Below, in pieces: positions 1 through 6,395 of a DNA stretch of 11,682 nt (position 1 is the first letter of the stretch; each line of letters opens with the position of its first letter). Both the position numbers and the translations under genes were made by a program. The DNA is taken from the NCBI GenBank assembly GCA_026713285.1, contig JAPOOT010000239.1, positions 1 to 11,682 of the forward strand. The letters are read 5' to 3'. This DNA comes from Gemmatimonadota bacterium (GTDB taxonomy: Bacteria > JAAXHH01). Under the pieces are notes generated by a model that worked only from the letters and a program-made list of their open reading frames with translations, was not told where the DNA came from and did no database searches.

Positions 1-29
1 GAAGCCTTTTCACCGATCAAGGCCCTTTC

Positions 30-2453
30 ATGAACCTGGACAGGCACTTCATAACAAGCATCCTGCGCGGAAAACCGTACCTTTCTGCGACCGCGATCCT
101 GACGGCAGCCGCGGCGGGGGTGACGCAGATGCCCCTCGTGGATGACCTCGGATTCGAATTCGCCTTCCTGACCGCCTTCATCGCCACCTTCGTCACGGGC
201 CTGATGACCCTCCGTCTCGTGAACGGCTGGCGATCGAGCCGCGTTCGGAACACCCGTCTTTCGGTGCTACTTTGCTTGCTCTTCTGCCTTTCCCTGTCGA
301 CGCTCCTGCTGCCGCTGGCCGTGATGTTCGTCAAGAGCTGGATCAGCGGTTTCTGCAACGTGCCCGAGGGTCTCGCGTTCTATTTGCTGCTTCCCGGCAT
401 AAGCGTGCTGTGGTCCACCGCCGTCGCTTTGATCTGTGCGCTCGCAACCAATCGTAAACTACACGCCACGCTTCTCTTTCTCGGCGCCATGTTCGTTTCG
501 ATCGGTATCAGCGTCTTTCGTCTGGCCACCCAACCGCCCGTTTTCGTCTACAATCCGATCGTCGGATATTTCCCCGGGCCAATTTACGATGAAGTGGTGG
601 TCATTACCTCGACGCTGCTTGTGGCGCGGACTATCGTCCTTGTCAGTGTCCTTGCGATGGTCGCCGGCCTGTGCGTCTGTTTCGACTCATCGGCTCGGAA
701 GATCCGTCTCTCTCTGCTCATGAAAATCCGCGGCGGCGGGCCGGACGGTGGACCCGACTATGGACCGGACGGCAGCACAGCTGGCGGTCCGGACAGCGGG
801 CCGGACGGCAGCCAGGTTGGTGAGAACGCAGCGACGGGCATGGCCATGCGGGTTATTTTCCTGGCTTTGCTGGCCGTGCTGGCTGCAGCCTACGCCTACC
901 GTGCGCCGCTGGGCATCGTGATCGACCGGGCGTACATCCAGCAGACCCTGGGGGGCCACAGGCAGACGGCCCACTTCAACATCTACTATGACCAGAATAC
1001 CATTTCGAACTGGAACATCGATCTCATCGCACGGGATCACGAGTATCAGCTCGACCGGATCATGCGCTACCTGGACGTGCCGCCCCCGTCGACGCGCATC
1101 GCGTCGTACATCTATGCCAACGCGGACCAGAAGAAAAGGCTGATGGGCGCCCGCCACACGTCCATCGAACGCCCGGGGTCGGATGAAATGCATCTCAACA
1201 ACGCGTCGTTTCCACATCCCGTACTGAAACATGAACTGGTGCATGTGCTGTCCGCCTCATTCGGGAATTCCCTCTACGGAGGCAGCTACTGGATTGGATT
1301 CCACGAAGGGCTGGCCGAGGCGGTGGATTGGCAGGACGCCCCCATGAACCCGCACGAGTGGAGCCGTGCCATGCGTGAGCTCGGTCTCGCCCCGCCCCTG
1401 GAGAACCTGCTGAGCATGACGGGATTCTGGACGGCCTCGTCCTCGCGCAGTTACACGCTGTGCGGTTCTTTCGTGCGTTTCCTGATCGAACGCTATGGCC
1501 TGCCCGCGTTCAAGAAGGCCTTCCCCACCGGCGCCGTCGAGGAGTCCTACGGCCGGAAGCCAGCGGAATTGATCGCCGAATGGGAGACATTCGTGGATGG
1601 TATTCAATTGCGGGAAGACCAGCTCCGGATCGCCCGTCAGCGGTTCATTCGTCCCGCCATCTTCAGGCGGCGCTGTCCCCACGAGGTGGCCGCGCTGATC
1701 GACCGGGCCTGGCAGGCGTACAATGCGCGCCGGTATTCGGCTGCCGTGCGCGACTTTGACCGCGTGCTCGAACTGGAGCCCGAGAACCCTTCGGCCCTGC
1801 GAGGCTTGCTGTACGGAACCTACCGGTTGGCGGACTACGAACGGAGCGAGTCGGCCGCCCTGCTGATCGAACGTCCGGACCAGACCGTCGGGCTGCTGGC
1901 GGACGCCCACCTGGTCCGTGGCGATACGGCCTGGAAGACGGGAAGGCTGGACGATGCCCGGCGCAGTTACGAAGCGGTCGCGAAACTGCACGCGTCGGAA
2001 GACATGTCGCGCGCTGCATCCATCCGGATGGAGGTGCTCGACCGGGAACCAATCCGAGATACGATCATGACCTACTTGACTGCCGTGAGCGGCCACTGGC
2101 GCCTGATCCTGTCCGTCCGGGACGCGGGCGATCTCGCGCCTGACTATGGAGCGGCCTACTACCTCTTAGGCCGCTGGCTGTTCCGCTCCGGATCCTACGT
2201 AGAAGCATTGAAGTACCTGGCGAAAGCGGATGCGCTCGGACTCCCGGGCGAACTCGTGCAACAGGAAAGCCTTCGTCTGGCGGCAATGGCACACTTTTAC
2301 CTGGAGGATTACGAGAATTCGGCCGAATACTTCGAACGCCTGGCGGCGCTGGCCGGGGCGAGCGGCTCGAGCGGCGTGGCCAAAACCTGGGAAGCCTGGA
2401 TAGACCGTTGCCGTTGGTACCAGGAGACCGGATCGGTAGATCTGGACCGCTAG
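30..2453 (+). CDS. Polytopic membrane protein with HExxH peptidase-MA-like domain and TPRs
   Basis: Protein of 807 aa, function not known. Residues 1-220 hold about six hydrophobic segments (near 17-36, 44-64, 77-101, 114-139, 146-166, 188-218). A Gly-Pro-Asp linker follows (235-261), then another hydrophobic segment (274-290). From about residue 315 the protein resembles the peptidase MA-like gluzincin fold: HELVH at 401-405 gives two His zinc ligands and the catalytic Glu, and HEGLAEA at 425-431 offers the third ligand, Glu430. Residues about 555-780 contain at least four TPR-like helix pairs. The metallopeptidase is inferred to lie on the periplasmic side. Substrate is unknown. The ATG at 30 has only a weak AAGG upstream. 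The frame stays open to the left edge, so an earlier start is not excluded. Zinc-site call is fairly sure; overall role is not. Confidence 0.85.
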   Translation: MNLDRHFITSILRGKPYLSATAILTAAAAGVTQMPLVDDLGFEFAFLTAFIATFVTGLMTLRLVNGWRSSRVRNTRLSVLLCLLFCLSLSTLLLPLAVMFVKSWISGFCNVPEGLAFYLLLPGISVLWSTAVALICALATNRKLHATLLFLGAMFVSIGISVFRLATQPPVFVYNPIVGYFPGPIYDEVVVITSTLLVARTIVLVSVLAMVAGLCVCFDSSARKIRLSLLMKIRGGGPDGGPDYGPDGSTAGGPDSGPDGSQVGENAATGMAMRVIFLALLAVLAAAYAYRAPLGIVIDRAYIQQTLGGHRQTAHFNIYYDQNTISNWNIDLIARDHEYQLDRIMRYLDVPPPSTRIASYIYANADQKKRLMGARHTSIERPGSDEMHLNNASFPHPVLKHELVHVLSASFGNSLYGGSYWIGFHEGLAEAVDWQDAPMNPHEWSRAMRELGLAPPLENLLSMTGFWTASSSRSYTLCGSFVRFLIERYGLPAFKKAFPTGAVEESYGRKPAELIAEWETFVDGIQLREDQLRIARQRFIRPAIFRRRCPHEVAALIDRAWQAYNARRYSAAVRDFDRVLELEPENPSALRGLLYGTYRLADYERSESAALLIERPDQTVGLLADAHLVRGDTAWKTGRLDDARRSYEAVAKLHASEDMSRAASIRMEVLDREPIRDTIMTYLTAVSGHWRLILSVRDAGDLAPDYGAAYYLLGRWLFRSGSYVEALKYLAKADALGLPGELVQQESLRLAAMAHFYLEDYENSAEYFERLAALAGASGSSGVAKTWEAWIDRCRWYQETGSVDLDR
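732..812 (+). repeat. In-frame Gly-Pro-Asp coding repeat
   Basis: A GC-rich degenerate repeat encodes five GPD motifs (GPDG, GPDY, GPDG, GPDS, GPDG) at residues 235-261 of the membrane peptidase-like protein. The element GCCGGACGGCAG or a close variant occurs twice. It forms a flexible linker between the N-terminal membrane block and the last hydrophobic segment before the peptidase domain. The reading frame is kept. Confidence 0.75.
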
Positions 2454-2471
2454 GCGCGGTACTTGCCGCGC
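2454..2471 (+). terminator. GC hairpin directly after the stop codon
   Basis: GCGCGG (2454-2459) and CCGCGC (2466-2471) form a perfect 6-bp stem with a 6-nt loop, starting at the base after the TAG of the upstream gene. There is no T-tract, so it is not a classical intrinsic terminator. It may be an attenuating or RNA 3'-end hairpin. Confidence 0.35.
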
Positions 2472-2500
2472 TCTGAAGTCCTTGATGAAACGCTTGCGGC

Positions 2501-2660
2501 GAGATGGCGCGGGGAGCGGAGGTATGGAACGCGGGAACGGCACGGCTGGCCGGCGAGGTACGGCGAGCGGGGAGCGGAGGTATGGAACGCGGGAACGGCA
2601 CGACTGGCCGGCGAGATGGCGCGGGGAGCGGCACGAATGGCCGACGGGTACGGCGAGCGA
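2501..2660. repeat. Degenerate 54/58-bp direct repeats in the convergent spacer
   Basis: A 47-bp core beginning GGGGAGCGGAGG occurs at 2511-2557 and again at 2569-2615 with one mismatch (G/A). The repeats are joined by two alternating connectors: ATGGCGC (before copy 1 and after copy 2) or GTACGGCGAGC (after copy 1). A third, internally shortened copy runs from 2623 to about 2658, and a fragment (about 2659-2684) follows. The tract fills most of the 252-bp space between the membrane peptidase gene and the convergent lptE. Open frames through it are by-products of the repeat, and I see no gene here. Confidence 0.8.
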
Positions 2661-2705
2661 AAAACGGCACAACTGGCGGGCGTGTTGCGTGAATGCGTCC
2701 GGCGA

Positions 2706-3230
2706 CTACCACCCCGATATGGACTGGTTCAGGATCTCCTCGGCCATCTTTTCGATAGCGGTTTCGATGGCCGGCTCTCGGTCGGTATCCGTGCCGGTGT
2801 CTATCGCAAAGTCGCCGAATGTACGCAGCTGCTTTTCCTCCCAGACCACTTCCTTCTTGTCCACTGTTTCAAAACGTACGTCCACGACGATCCAGATGCG
2901 GACCTCCCGGGCCAGTGTTCCCTCGGAGAACGCCAGGGACTCCTGCTTCAAATCGGTGATCACCCCGATGATCGCCGCGTCCGCCTGCCGCAAGTCCACG
3001 ATGCGGAATTCACCGTTGTTGAGAAACTGCTCGATAACTTTATCCGTCAGCGTCTCCTGGATGCCGGTTTCCACGGTGGTGTTATCGAAAAGCGGAATGA
3101 CGATGTTTCGAATGTCCCCGGCCCGCGATCCCTGCGAAGTGGAGTAATAGCACGCCGTAACCACCATGCAGGCGCAAAGAAAAGAGATCACGAAGGCGAC
3201 AGGGCTTCGCTGTGGTTTCAGTATCGTCAT
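2706..3230 (-). CDS. lptE: LptE-family LPS-assembly outer-membrane lipoprotein
   Basis: Protein of 174 aa, within the usual LptE range. Residues 10-27 form a lipoprotein signal ending in the lipobox VTAC, so Cys27 would be lipidated. The mature part begins YYSTSQG and carries the family pattern: RNIVIPLFDN, a helix with LTDKVIEQF, then beta strands around GVITDL and VRIWIVVDVRF. In known systems LptE plugs the LptD barrel and helps deliver LPS to the outer leaflet. The ATG at 3230 has GGAG (3237-3240 on the minus strand) 6 nt upstream. The stop is TAG at 2706. It follows the spoIID-like gene on the same strand after a 197-bp spacer that contains a repeat array. Family is assigned from pattern, and LptE sequences are divergent, so moderate to good confidence. 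Confidence 0.75.
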   Translation of the reverse strand: MTILKPQRSPVAFVISFLCACMVVTACYYSTSQGSRAGDIRNIVIPLFDNTTVETGIQETLTDKVIEQFLNNGEFRIVDLRQADAAIIGVITDLKQESLAFSEGTLAREVRIWIVVDVRFETVDKKEVVWEEKQLRTFGDFAIDTGTDTDREPAIETAIEKMAEEILNQSISGW

Positions 3231-3249
3231 GCCATGCTCCGCTCGTTAA
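3231..3249 (-). promoter_or_regulatory. lptE ribosome-binding region, a mosaic repeat copy
   Basis: The lptE leader contains GAGCGGAG 6 nt before the ATG. On the plus strand, 3231-3249 matches the neighbouring repeat units. GCCA and GCTCC fit unit A, and TCCGCTCGTT (3238-3247) is identical to unit B. The translation start signal is therefore a degenerate copy of the array at 3311-3430. Confidence 0.6.
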
Positions 3250-3282
3250 TTATCATGCCTTGTACCACATGTACAATTGTAC
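3249..3282 (-). promoter_or_regulatory. Candidate lptE promoter/operator with TTGTAC palindromes
   Basis: TTGTAC (3260-3265), GTACAA (3271-3276) and TTGTAC (3277-3282) form two overlapping inverted repeats. GTACAATTGTAC at 3271-3282 is a perfect 12-bp palindrome. On the minus strand GATAAT (3254-3249) could serve as a -10, but the -35 match is poor and the leader would be only about 11 nt. The palindromes are plain; the promoter is a guess. Confidence 0.3.
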
Positions 3283-3310
3283 GTCACGTTCCCCGTGTTC
3301 ATCTTCGTAA

Positions 3311-3430
3311 CGCCACGCTCCATGCGTTCAACGCCGCGCCACTTTCCGCTCGTTCAACGCCGCGCCACTTTCCGCTCGTTCAACGCCACGCTCCATGCGT
3401 TCAACGCCGCGCCACTTTCCGCTCGTTCAG
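3311..3430. repeat. A-B-B-A-B tandem repeat array between spoIID-like gene and lptE
   Basis: Two unit types alternate without gaps: A (21 bp, begins CGCCACGCTCCATGCG) at 3311-3331 and 3384-3404; B (26 bp, begins CGCCGCGCCACTTTCC) at 3332-3357, 3358-3383 and 3405-3430. Copies are identical except for the last base. Both units end in GTTCAA. The last B copy overlaps the end of the spoIID-like gene and supplies its TGA (3427-3429). Read on the minus strand each B unit holds GAGCGGA followed by GTGGC, resembling a ribosome-binding site with a start codon. Confidence 0.9.
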
Positions 3431-4866
3431 TTGTACGCGCGTTTCAGGTCGACGCCACGATAGTAGTGTTTCAGAATCTGGTCGTACTTGTATCCCTGTC
3501 CTGCCATTCCAATTGCGCCCATCTGGCACATGCCGATGCCATGGCCAAACCCGCCGCCTTCCGCCACGATGGTGTCTCTCCCGTACGTCAGATCGAACTT
3601 CGTGCTGCGGAGCATCGGCTGGCCCCGGACAGGACGCCGTAACGCGGAACGTATCCTGTCGCCGCGCAGTGTCGCCGTGCCGTGATTCGATTTGATCTCC
3701 AGCAATTGAACGCGCCCGCTCGAAGATCGTTGCTTTATATCGATGCCGCGAAGAGAAAACTCACCCGCCTTGCGCTGGTCCATGCCGGGCAACCTGGCGG
3801 CCAGGATGTTCTCCAGCGTCTCCTTCTTCCACTCCACGCGCCATTCATAGACCGGCGAATGCCTGCAGAATTCATCGCTTCTGCCGTCCCTGTCCCGCAC
3901 GGAGCGCAGGTACGGAACGGGACTGGAACCCCAGGCGTCCTCGATGGATTCGGTCGCGCCTCCGCAGGTCGAAGAGTAAAATGCGGAGATCGGCTTGCCC
4001 TTGTACATAGCGATCATTCCGCGCGTTTCCGAAATCGCCCTGTCGGCGACGGACCATTCCGCACTGTGGCCCCGGTATATCTGGTCGGAGACGGTGCTGT
4101 AGAGATCGAATCCCAGACTCTTGCGTCTACCCAGGTTCGAAAGGGTGTAGGTCCGGGCCGCTACCGCCTGGGCCTTCAAGGCCTCGATGCGGTCTTCCTT
4201 CAATTTGCCGATTTCGGGGGGTACGACCCCGCGCAGGTAATTCTCCAGGTCGAGGATATTCACCACCGTCAACTTGCCTTTACTGTTGGAAACCACCTCC
4301 ATCGTTCCGCGGTATTCGCTTTCAGATACCTTGAGGCGCCCTTCCCGAGTTAAAGGGCTTACCTGGATCGGGCCGGTATACAAACCCTGGGCATTGCCGT
4401 CCGGAGAGGACACGTCAATCCACGCGCCTTTCGCCTGCATTTTCCATATGTGACCAGGTGACGACGTACCGATCACTTCGCCGCTGGATTGGTCCACGAC
4501 CTTGAAGCCGCCTGTTCCGGTCATGCTTGCCGTGTCCCTGTTCACGAGCAGACCGATCCTGACCATCGGAAGCTGGCCGGGTTTAAAAGCCACTGAAGGC
4601 GTGGACGGCGCGGAAGGAGCCGGCGGCGTGGCGCGAACAGATGGGAGCGGCCGGCCTGCACATCCCAAGATCACCAGGAACAATATACTAACCGCCCACC
4701 ACGCGGGCCGTCCGTGGACCGGTTGGTGGGCCGGCACGTGGACTGGTACGTGGGCCGGCACATGAACAGGCATGTGGACTGGTACGAGGGCCGGTACATG
4801 GTCGGGCACGTGGTTTCCGAAAATTCGTCTTACGATGTTTTCCATCTTTAAGACGCTGTAATGCAT
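3427..4866 (-). CDS. SpoIID/LytB-type peptidoglycan lytic transglycosylase lipoprotein
   Basis: Protein of 479 aa. The SpoIID domain spans about 200-475. It shows LENYLRGVVPPEIG with the presumed catalytic Glu218, then EALKAQAVAARTYTL, the STCGGATES motif (Cys301) and the C-terminal GGGFGHGIGMCQMGAIGMA block (from 437) ending in HYYRGVDL. SpoIID enzymes cleave glycan strands freed of stem peptides and leave 1,6-anhydro-MurNAc ends. A hydrophobic stretch ending ILGC (Cys69) suggests a lipoprotein. Oddly, 55 residues precede it, made largely of His-Val-Pro repeats (19-51). The ATG at 4866 is favoured by an SD; the in-frame Met8 (4845) lacks one at a proper distance. anmK ends 38 bp upstream on the same strand, so they are probably co-transcribed. 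Family call is firm; localisation is inferred. Confidence 0.92.
   Translation of the reverse strand: MHYSVLKMENIVRRIFGNHVPDHVPALVPVHMPVHVPAHVPVHVPAHQPVHGRPAWWAVSILFLVILGCAGRPLPSVRATPPAPSAPSTPSVAFKPGQLPMVRIGLLVNRDTASMTGTGGFKVVDQSSGEVIGTSSPGHIWKMQAKGAWIDVSSPDGNAQGLYTGPIQVSPLTREGRLKVSESEYRGTMEVVSNSKGKLTVVNILDLENYLRGVVPPEIGKLKEDRIEALKAQAVAARTYTLSNLGRRKSLGFDLYSTVSDQIYRGHSAEWSVADRAISETRGMIAMYKGKPISAFYSSTCGGATESIEDAWGSSPVPYLRSVRDRDGRSDEFCRHSPVYEWRVEWKKETLENILAARLPGMDQRKAGEFSLRGIDIKQRSSSGRVQLLEIKSNHGTATLRGDRIRSALRRPVRGQPMLRSTKFDLTYGRDTIVAEGGGFGHGIGMCQMGAIGMAGQGYKYDQILKHYYRGVDLKRAYN
4714..4812 (-). repeat. In-frame 24-bp repeat encoding HVPAHVPV
   Basis: About four imperfect copies of a 24-bp unit encode the octapeptide HVPAHVPV and variants at residues 19-51 of the SpoIID-like protein. 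All copies keep the frame. The tract lies before the apparent lipoprotein signal, where repeats are not expected. Confidence 0.8.
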
Positions 4867-4876
4867 CAGAGATTAT

Positions 4877-4883
4877 CCTCCCC
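4877..4883 (-). promoter_or_regulatory. Ribosome-binding site of the SpoIID-like gene
   Basis: On the minus strand GGGGAGG ends 10 nt before the ATG at 4866. It supports that start over Met8 and therefore supports translation of the His-Val-Pro repeat extension. Confidence 0.6.
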
Positions 4884-4904
4884 TATCTTCCTCATCCGGG
4901 CAGT

Positions 4905-6092
4905 TCATCCGGGCAGGCAGATTTTGCCCAGCACAGCCGGCCGGTCCGCTCCCGTCGCTCCAGGAAGACTACCGGGCCGGCCCCGGACCGTCTGGTCGGC
5001 GAGCACCGCAAAGGCCACGGCTTCCTTGGCGTCCGACGAAAGGCCATGGTCATCGGAAGTCGCCACCTCCACGGGAGACAGCGCCCCGGCGAGCCGTTCG
5101 AGCATGAACTTGTTCCTGGCGCCGCCGCCGCTTACGATCATTTCGTCCAGTTGCGTGACCACGGGCTCGACGAACCGGTGGCAGGCGTCCTTTATGGAAC
5201 GTACGGTGATCTCCGTCGCGGTCGCAAGTAGATCGTCGCCTTCGAGACCAGCCTCCCGCCCCGCGCGAACCAGGGCTTCCGCACAGCGGTCTCCAAAAAG
5301 TTCCCTGCCCGTGGACTTTGGAGGAGGCCGCTCGAAATAAGGCATGGACAACACGTCCGCTACCAGGTTTTCGTCAGGCTTGCCCCGTCGCGCGCCCGCG
5401 CCGTCTTCATCCATGTCCCGTCCCAGCTCCATCCGGGCAACCGTGTCGATCAGCATGCTGGCCGGACCCGTATCGAAAGCCATCACATCTTCGGGTTTCG
5501 GGTCCGCGGGCAGCACGGTGAGGTTAGCTATGCCGCCCAGGTTCAGAAGCCCCCGAGACCGGCTGGAATGCCGGAAAAGCAGGTAGTCCACATAGGGCAC
5601 GAGCGGGGCGCCCTGGCCGCCCCGGGCCACGTCCGCGGCGCGGAAATCGCCAACCGTCACCACGCCGGTCCGCTGTGCGATCACCGATGGATCGCCGATC
5701 TGCAGCGTCGCCCCGGTTTCCACGCCGAATCTTGCTACCCTTCCGGGGAGATGGTGGACCGTCTGGCCATGGGATCCGATCAGATCGATCTCCGACATGG
5801 ACAATCCGGCGGCTCCCGCCGCGTTGATCGCCGCCCCGGCGAAGAGTTCCCCCAGTTCAAAATGAAGGCGGCAGATTTCGTCGATTCTTCCGGTTTCCGA
5901 ATCGGAGACTTCCATCAACCGATCGCGCAGACCGGATGGAAAAGGCGCCGTATCGAAGCCCAGCACGTCCAGGGTAAGGGCATGGTCCTTTCCGCGCAGG
6001 TGAATTACCGCAGCGTCGATCCCATCGGCGGACGTCCCCGACATCAGTCCGATGATCCGGCGGTCCTGAGCTGTCTGGAATCCAGATAACAC
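4905..6092 (-). CDS. anmK: Anhydro-N-acetylmuramic acid kinase
   Basis: Protein of 395 aa, near the usual 370-390. AnmK uses ATP to open and phosphorylate 1,6-anhydro-MurNAc, giving MurNAc-6-phosphate for murein recycling in the cytoplasm. Visible motifs in order: GLMSGTSADGID (15-26) for ATP binding, GSHGQTVHHLP (107-117), QIGDPSVIA (131-139), GDFRAADVARGGQGAPLVP (148-166) with Asp154 as the likely catalytic base, LNLGGIANLT (183-192), FDTGPASMLID (206-216), PPPKSTGRELF (256-266) and a late VSGGGARN. The start is GTG at 6092 with a weak AAGG about 8 nt upstream; no earlier convincing start was found. It lies 38 bp ahead of the SpoIID-like gene, which makes the anhydro-sugar ends this kinase deals with. 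Confidence 0.96.
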   Translation of the reverse strand: MLSGFQTAQDRRIIGLMSGTSADGIDAAVIHLRGKDHALTLDVLGFDTAPFPSGLRDRLMEVSDSETGRIDEICRLHFELGELFAGAAINAAGAAGLSMSEIDLIGSHGQTVHHLPGRVARFGVETGATLQIGDPSVIAQRTGVVTVGDFRAADVARGGQGAPLVPYVDYLLFRHSSRSRGLLNLGGIANLTVLPADPKPEDVMAFDTGPASMLIDTVARMELGRDMDEDGAGARRGKPDENLVADVLSMPYFERPPPKSTGRELFGDRCAEALVRAGREAGLEGDDLLATATEITVRSIKDACHRFVEPVVTQLDEMIVSGGGARNKFMLERLAGALSPVEVATSDDHGLSSDAKEAVAFAVLADQTVRGRPGSLPGATGADRPAVLGKICLPG

Positions 6093-6276
6093 GGGGATTA
6101 CCTTTTCTTGCCGCTACGAAGGTAGAGAACGCCCGGCATCATCAGTCTTGTGCCGTCCTACCGCATGCCAGACTGCTCGACTTGCTGCTGAATATGCTCA
6201 GCAACCCGCCAGTTGTCAAGACGGTTGGCTGGCCAGGAACGGCCTTCGGGCAACCCGCCGGCAGACGAAAAATCCG

Positions 6277-6304
6277 TTGCAAAATCGCGCCTGTATCGTA
6301 TTAT
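6277..6304 (+). promoter_or_regulatory. Candidate promoter of the propeller gene
   Basis: TTGCAA (6277-6282), 16-bp spacer, TATTAT (6299-6304). This would give a leader of about 85 nt. On the opposite strand a perfect TATAAT (6305-6300) overlaps the same bases, with a weak TTGGAT 15 bp upstream, so the site could also fire toward anmK. Confidence 0.4.
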
Positions 6305-6382
6305 AGCCGTTAAACGACAAATCCAATATGCAGCTATTCTACTCGAGGTTAGGAGTCTAAGCCAGGCTCTGCCACCATGCAA

Positions 6383-6390
6383 AGCGAGGA
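6383..6390 (+). promoter_or_regulatory. Ribosome-binding site fixing the propeller start
   Basis: AGCGAGGA ends 5 nt before the ATG at 6396. It selects this start, which begins a clear signal peptide, over the earlier in-frame ATG at 6213. Confidence 0.65.
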
Positions 6391-6395
6391 CACCC

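Larger units (their letters stand above)
6093..6395. other. Divergent intergenic region between anmK and the propeller gene
   Basis: This 303-bp spacer separates two outward-facing genes, so it should hold promoters for both. It contains one good sigma-70-like candidate (see 6277-6304). The propeller frame is open back to 6213, but that part has no ribosome-binding site or propeller-like sequence. I see no small gene or RNA here. Confidence 0.6.

Noticed and set aside
1257..2096. Minus-strand open frame of about 280 codons inside the first gene
   Set aside because: It is antisense to the TPR region, which has clear coding features. The product is rich in low-complexity Arg, Gly and Pro with no motif.
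2065..2712. Minus-strand frame rich in Pro and Arg across the repeat tract
   Set aside because: Its regular Pro-Arg pattern comes from translating the 54/58-bp repeats, and it overlaps the 3' end of a real gene.
3311..3430. Possible CRISPR array
   Set aside because: The units are directly adjacent with no unique spacers, and no cas gene is present.
2463..3695. Long plus-strand open frame of about 410 codons
   Set aside because: It runs through the repeat tract and antisense to lptE and the spoIID-like gene. Its sequence has no recognisable domain, while the minus-strand frames have clear family motifs.
6213..6395. Longer N-terminus for the propeller protein
   Set aside because: The extra 61 residues precede a clear signal peptide and contain the candidate promoter; the ribosome-binding site lies at 6383-6390 instead.
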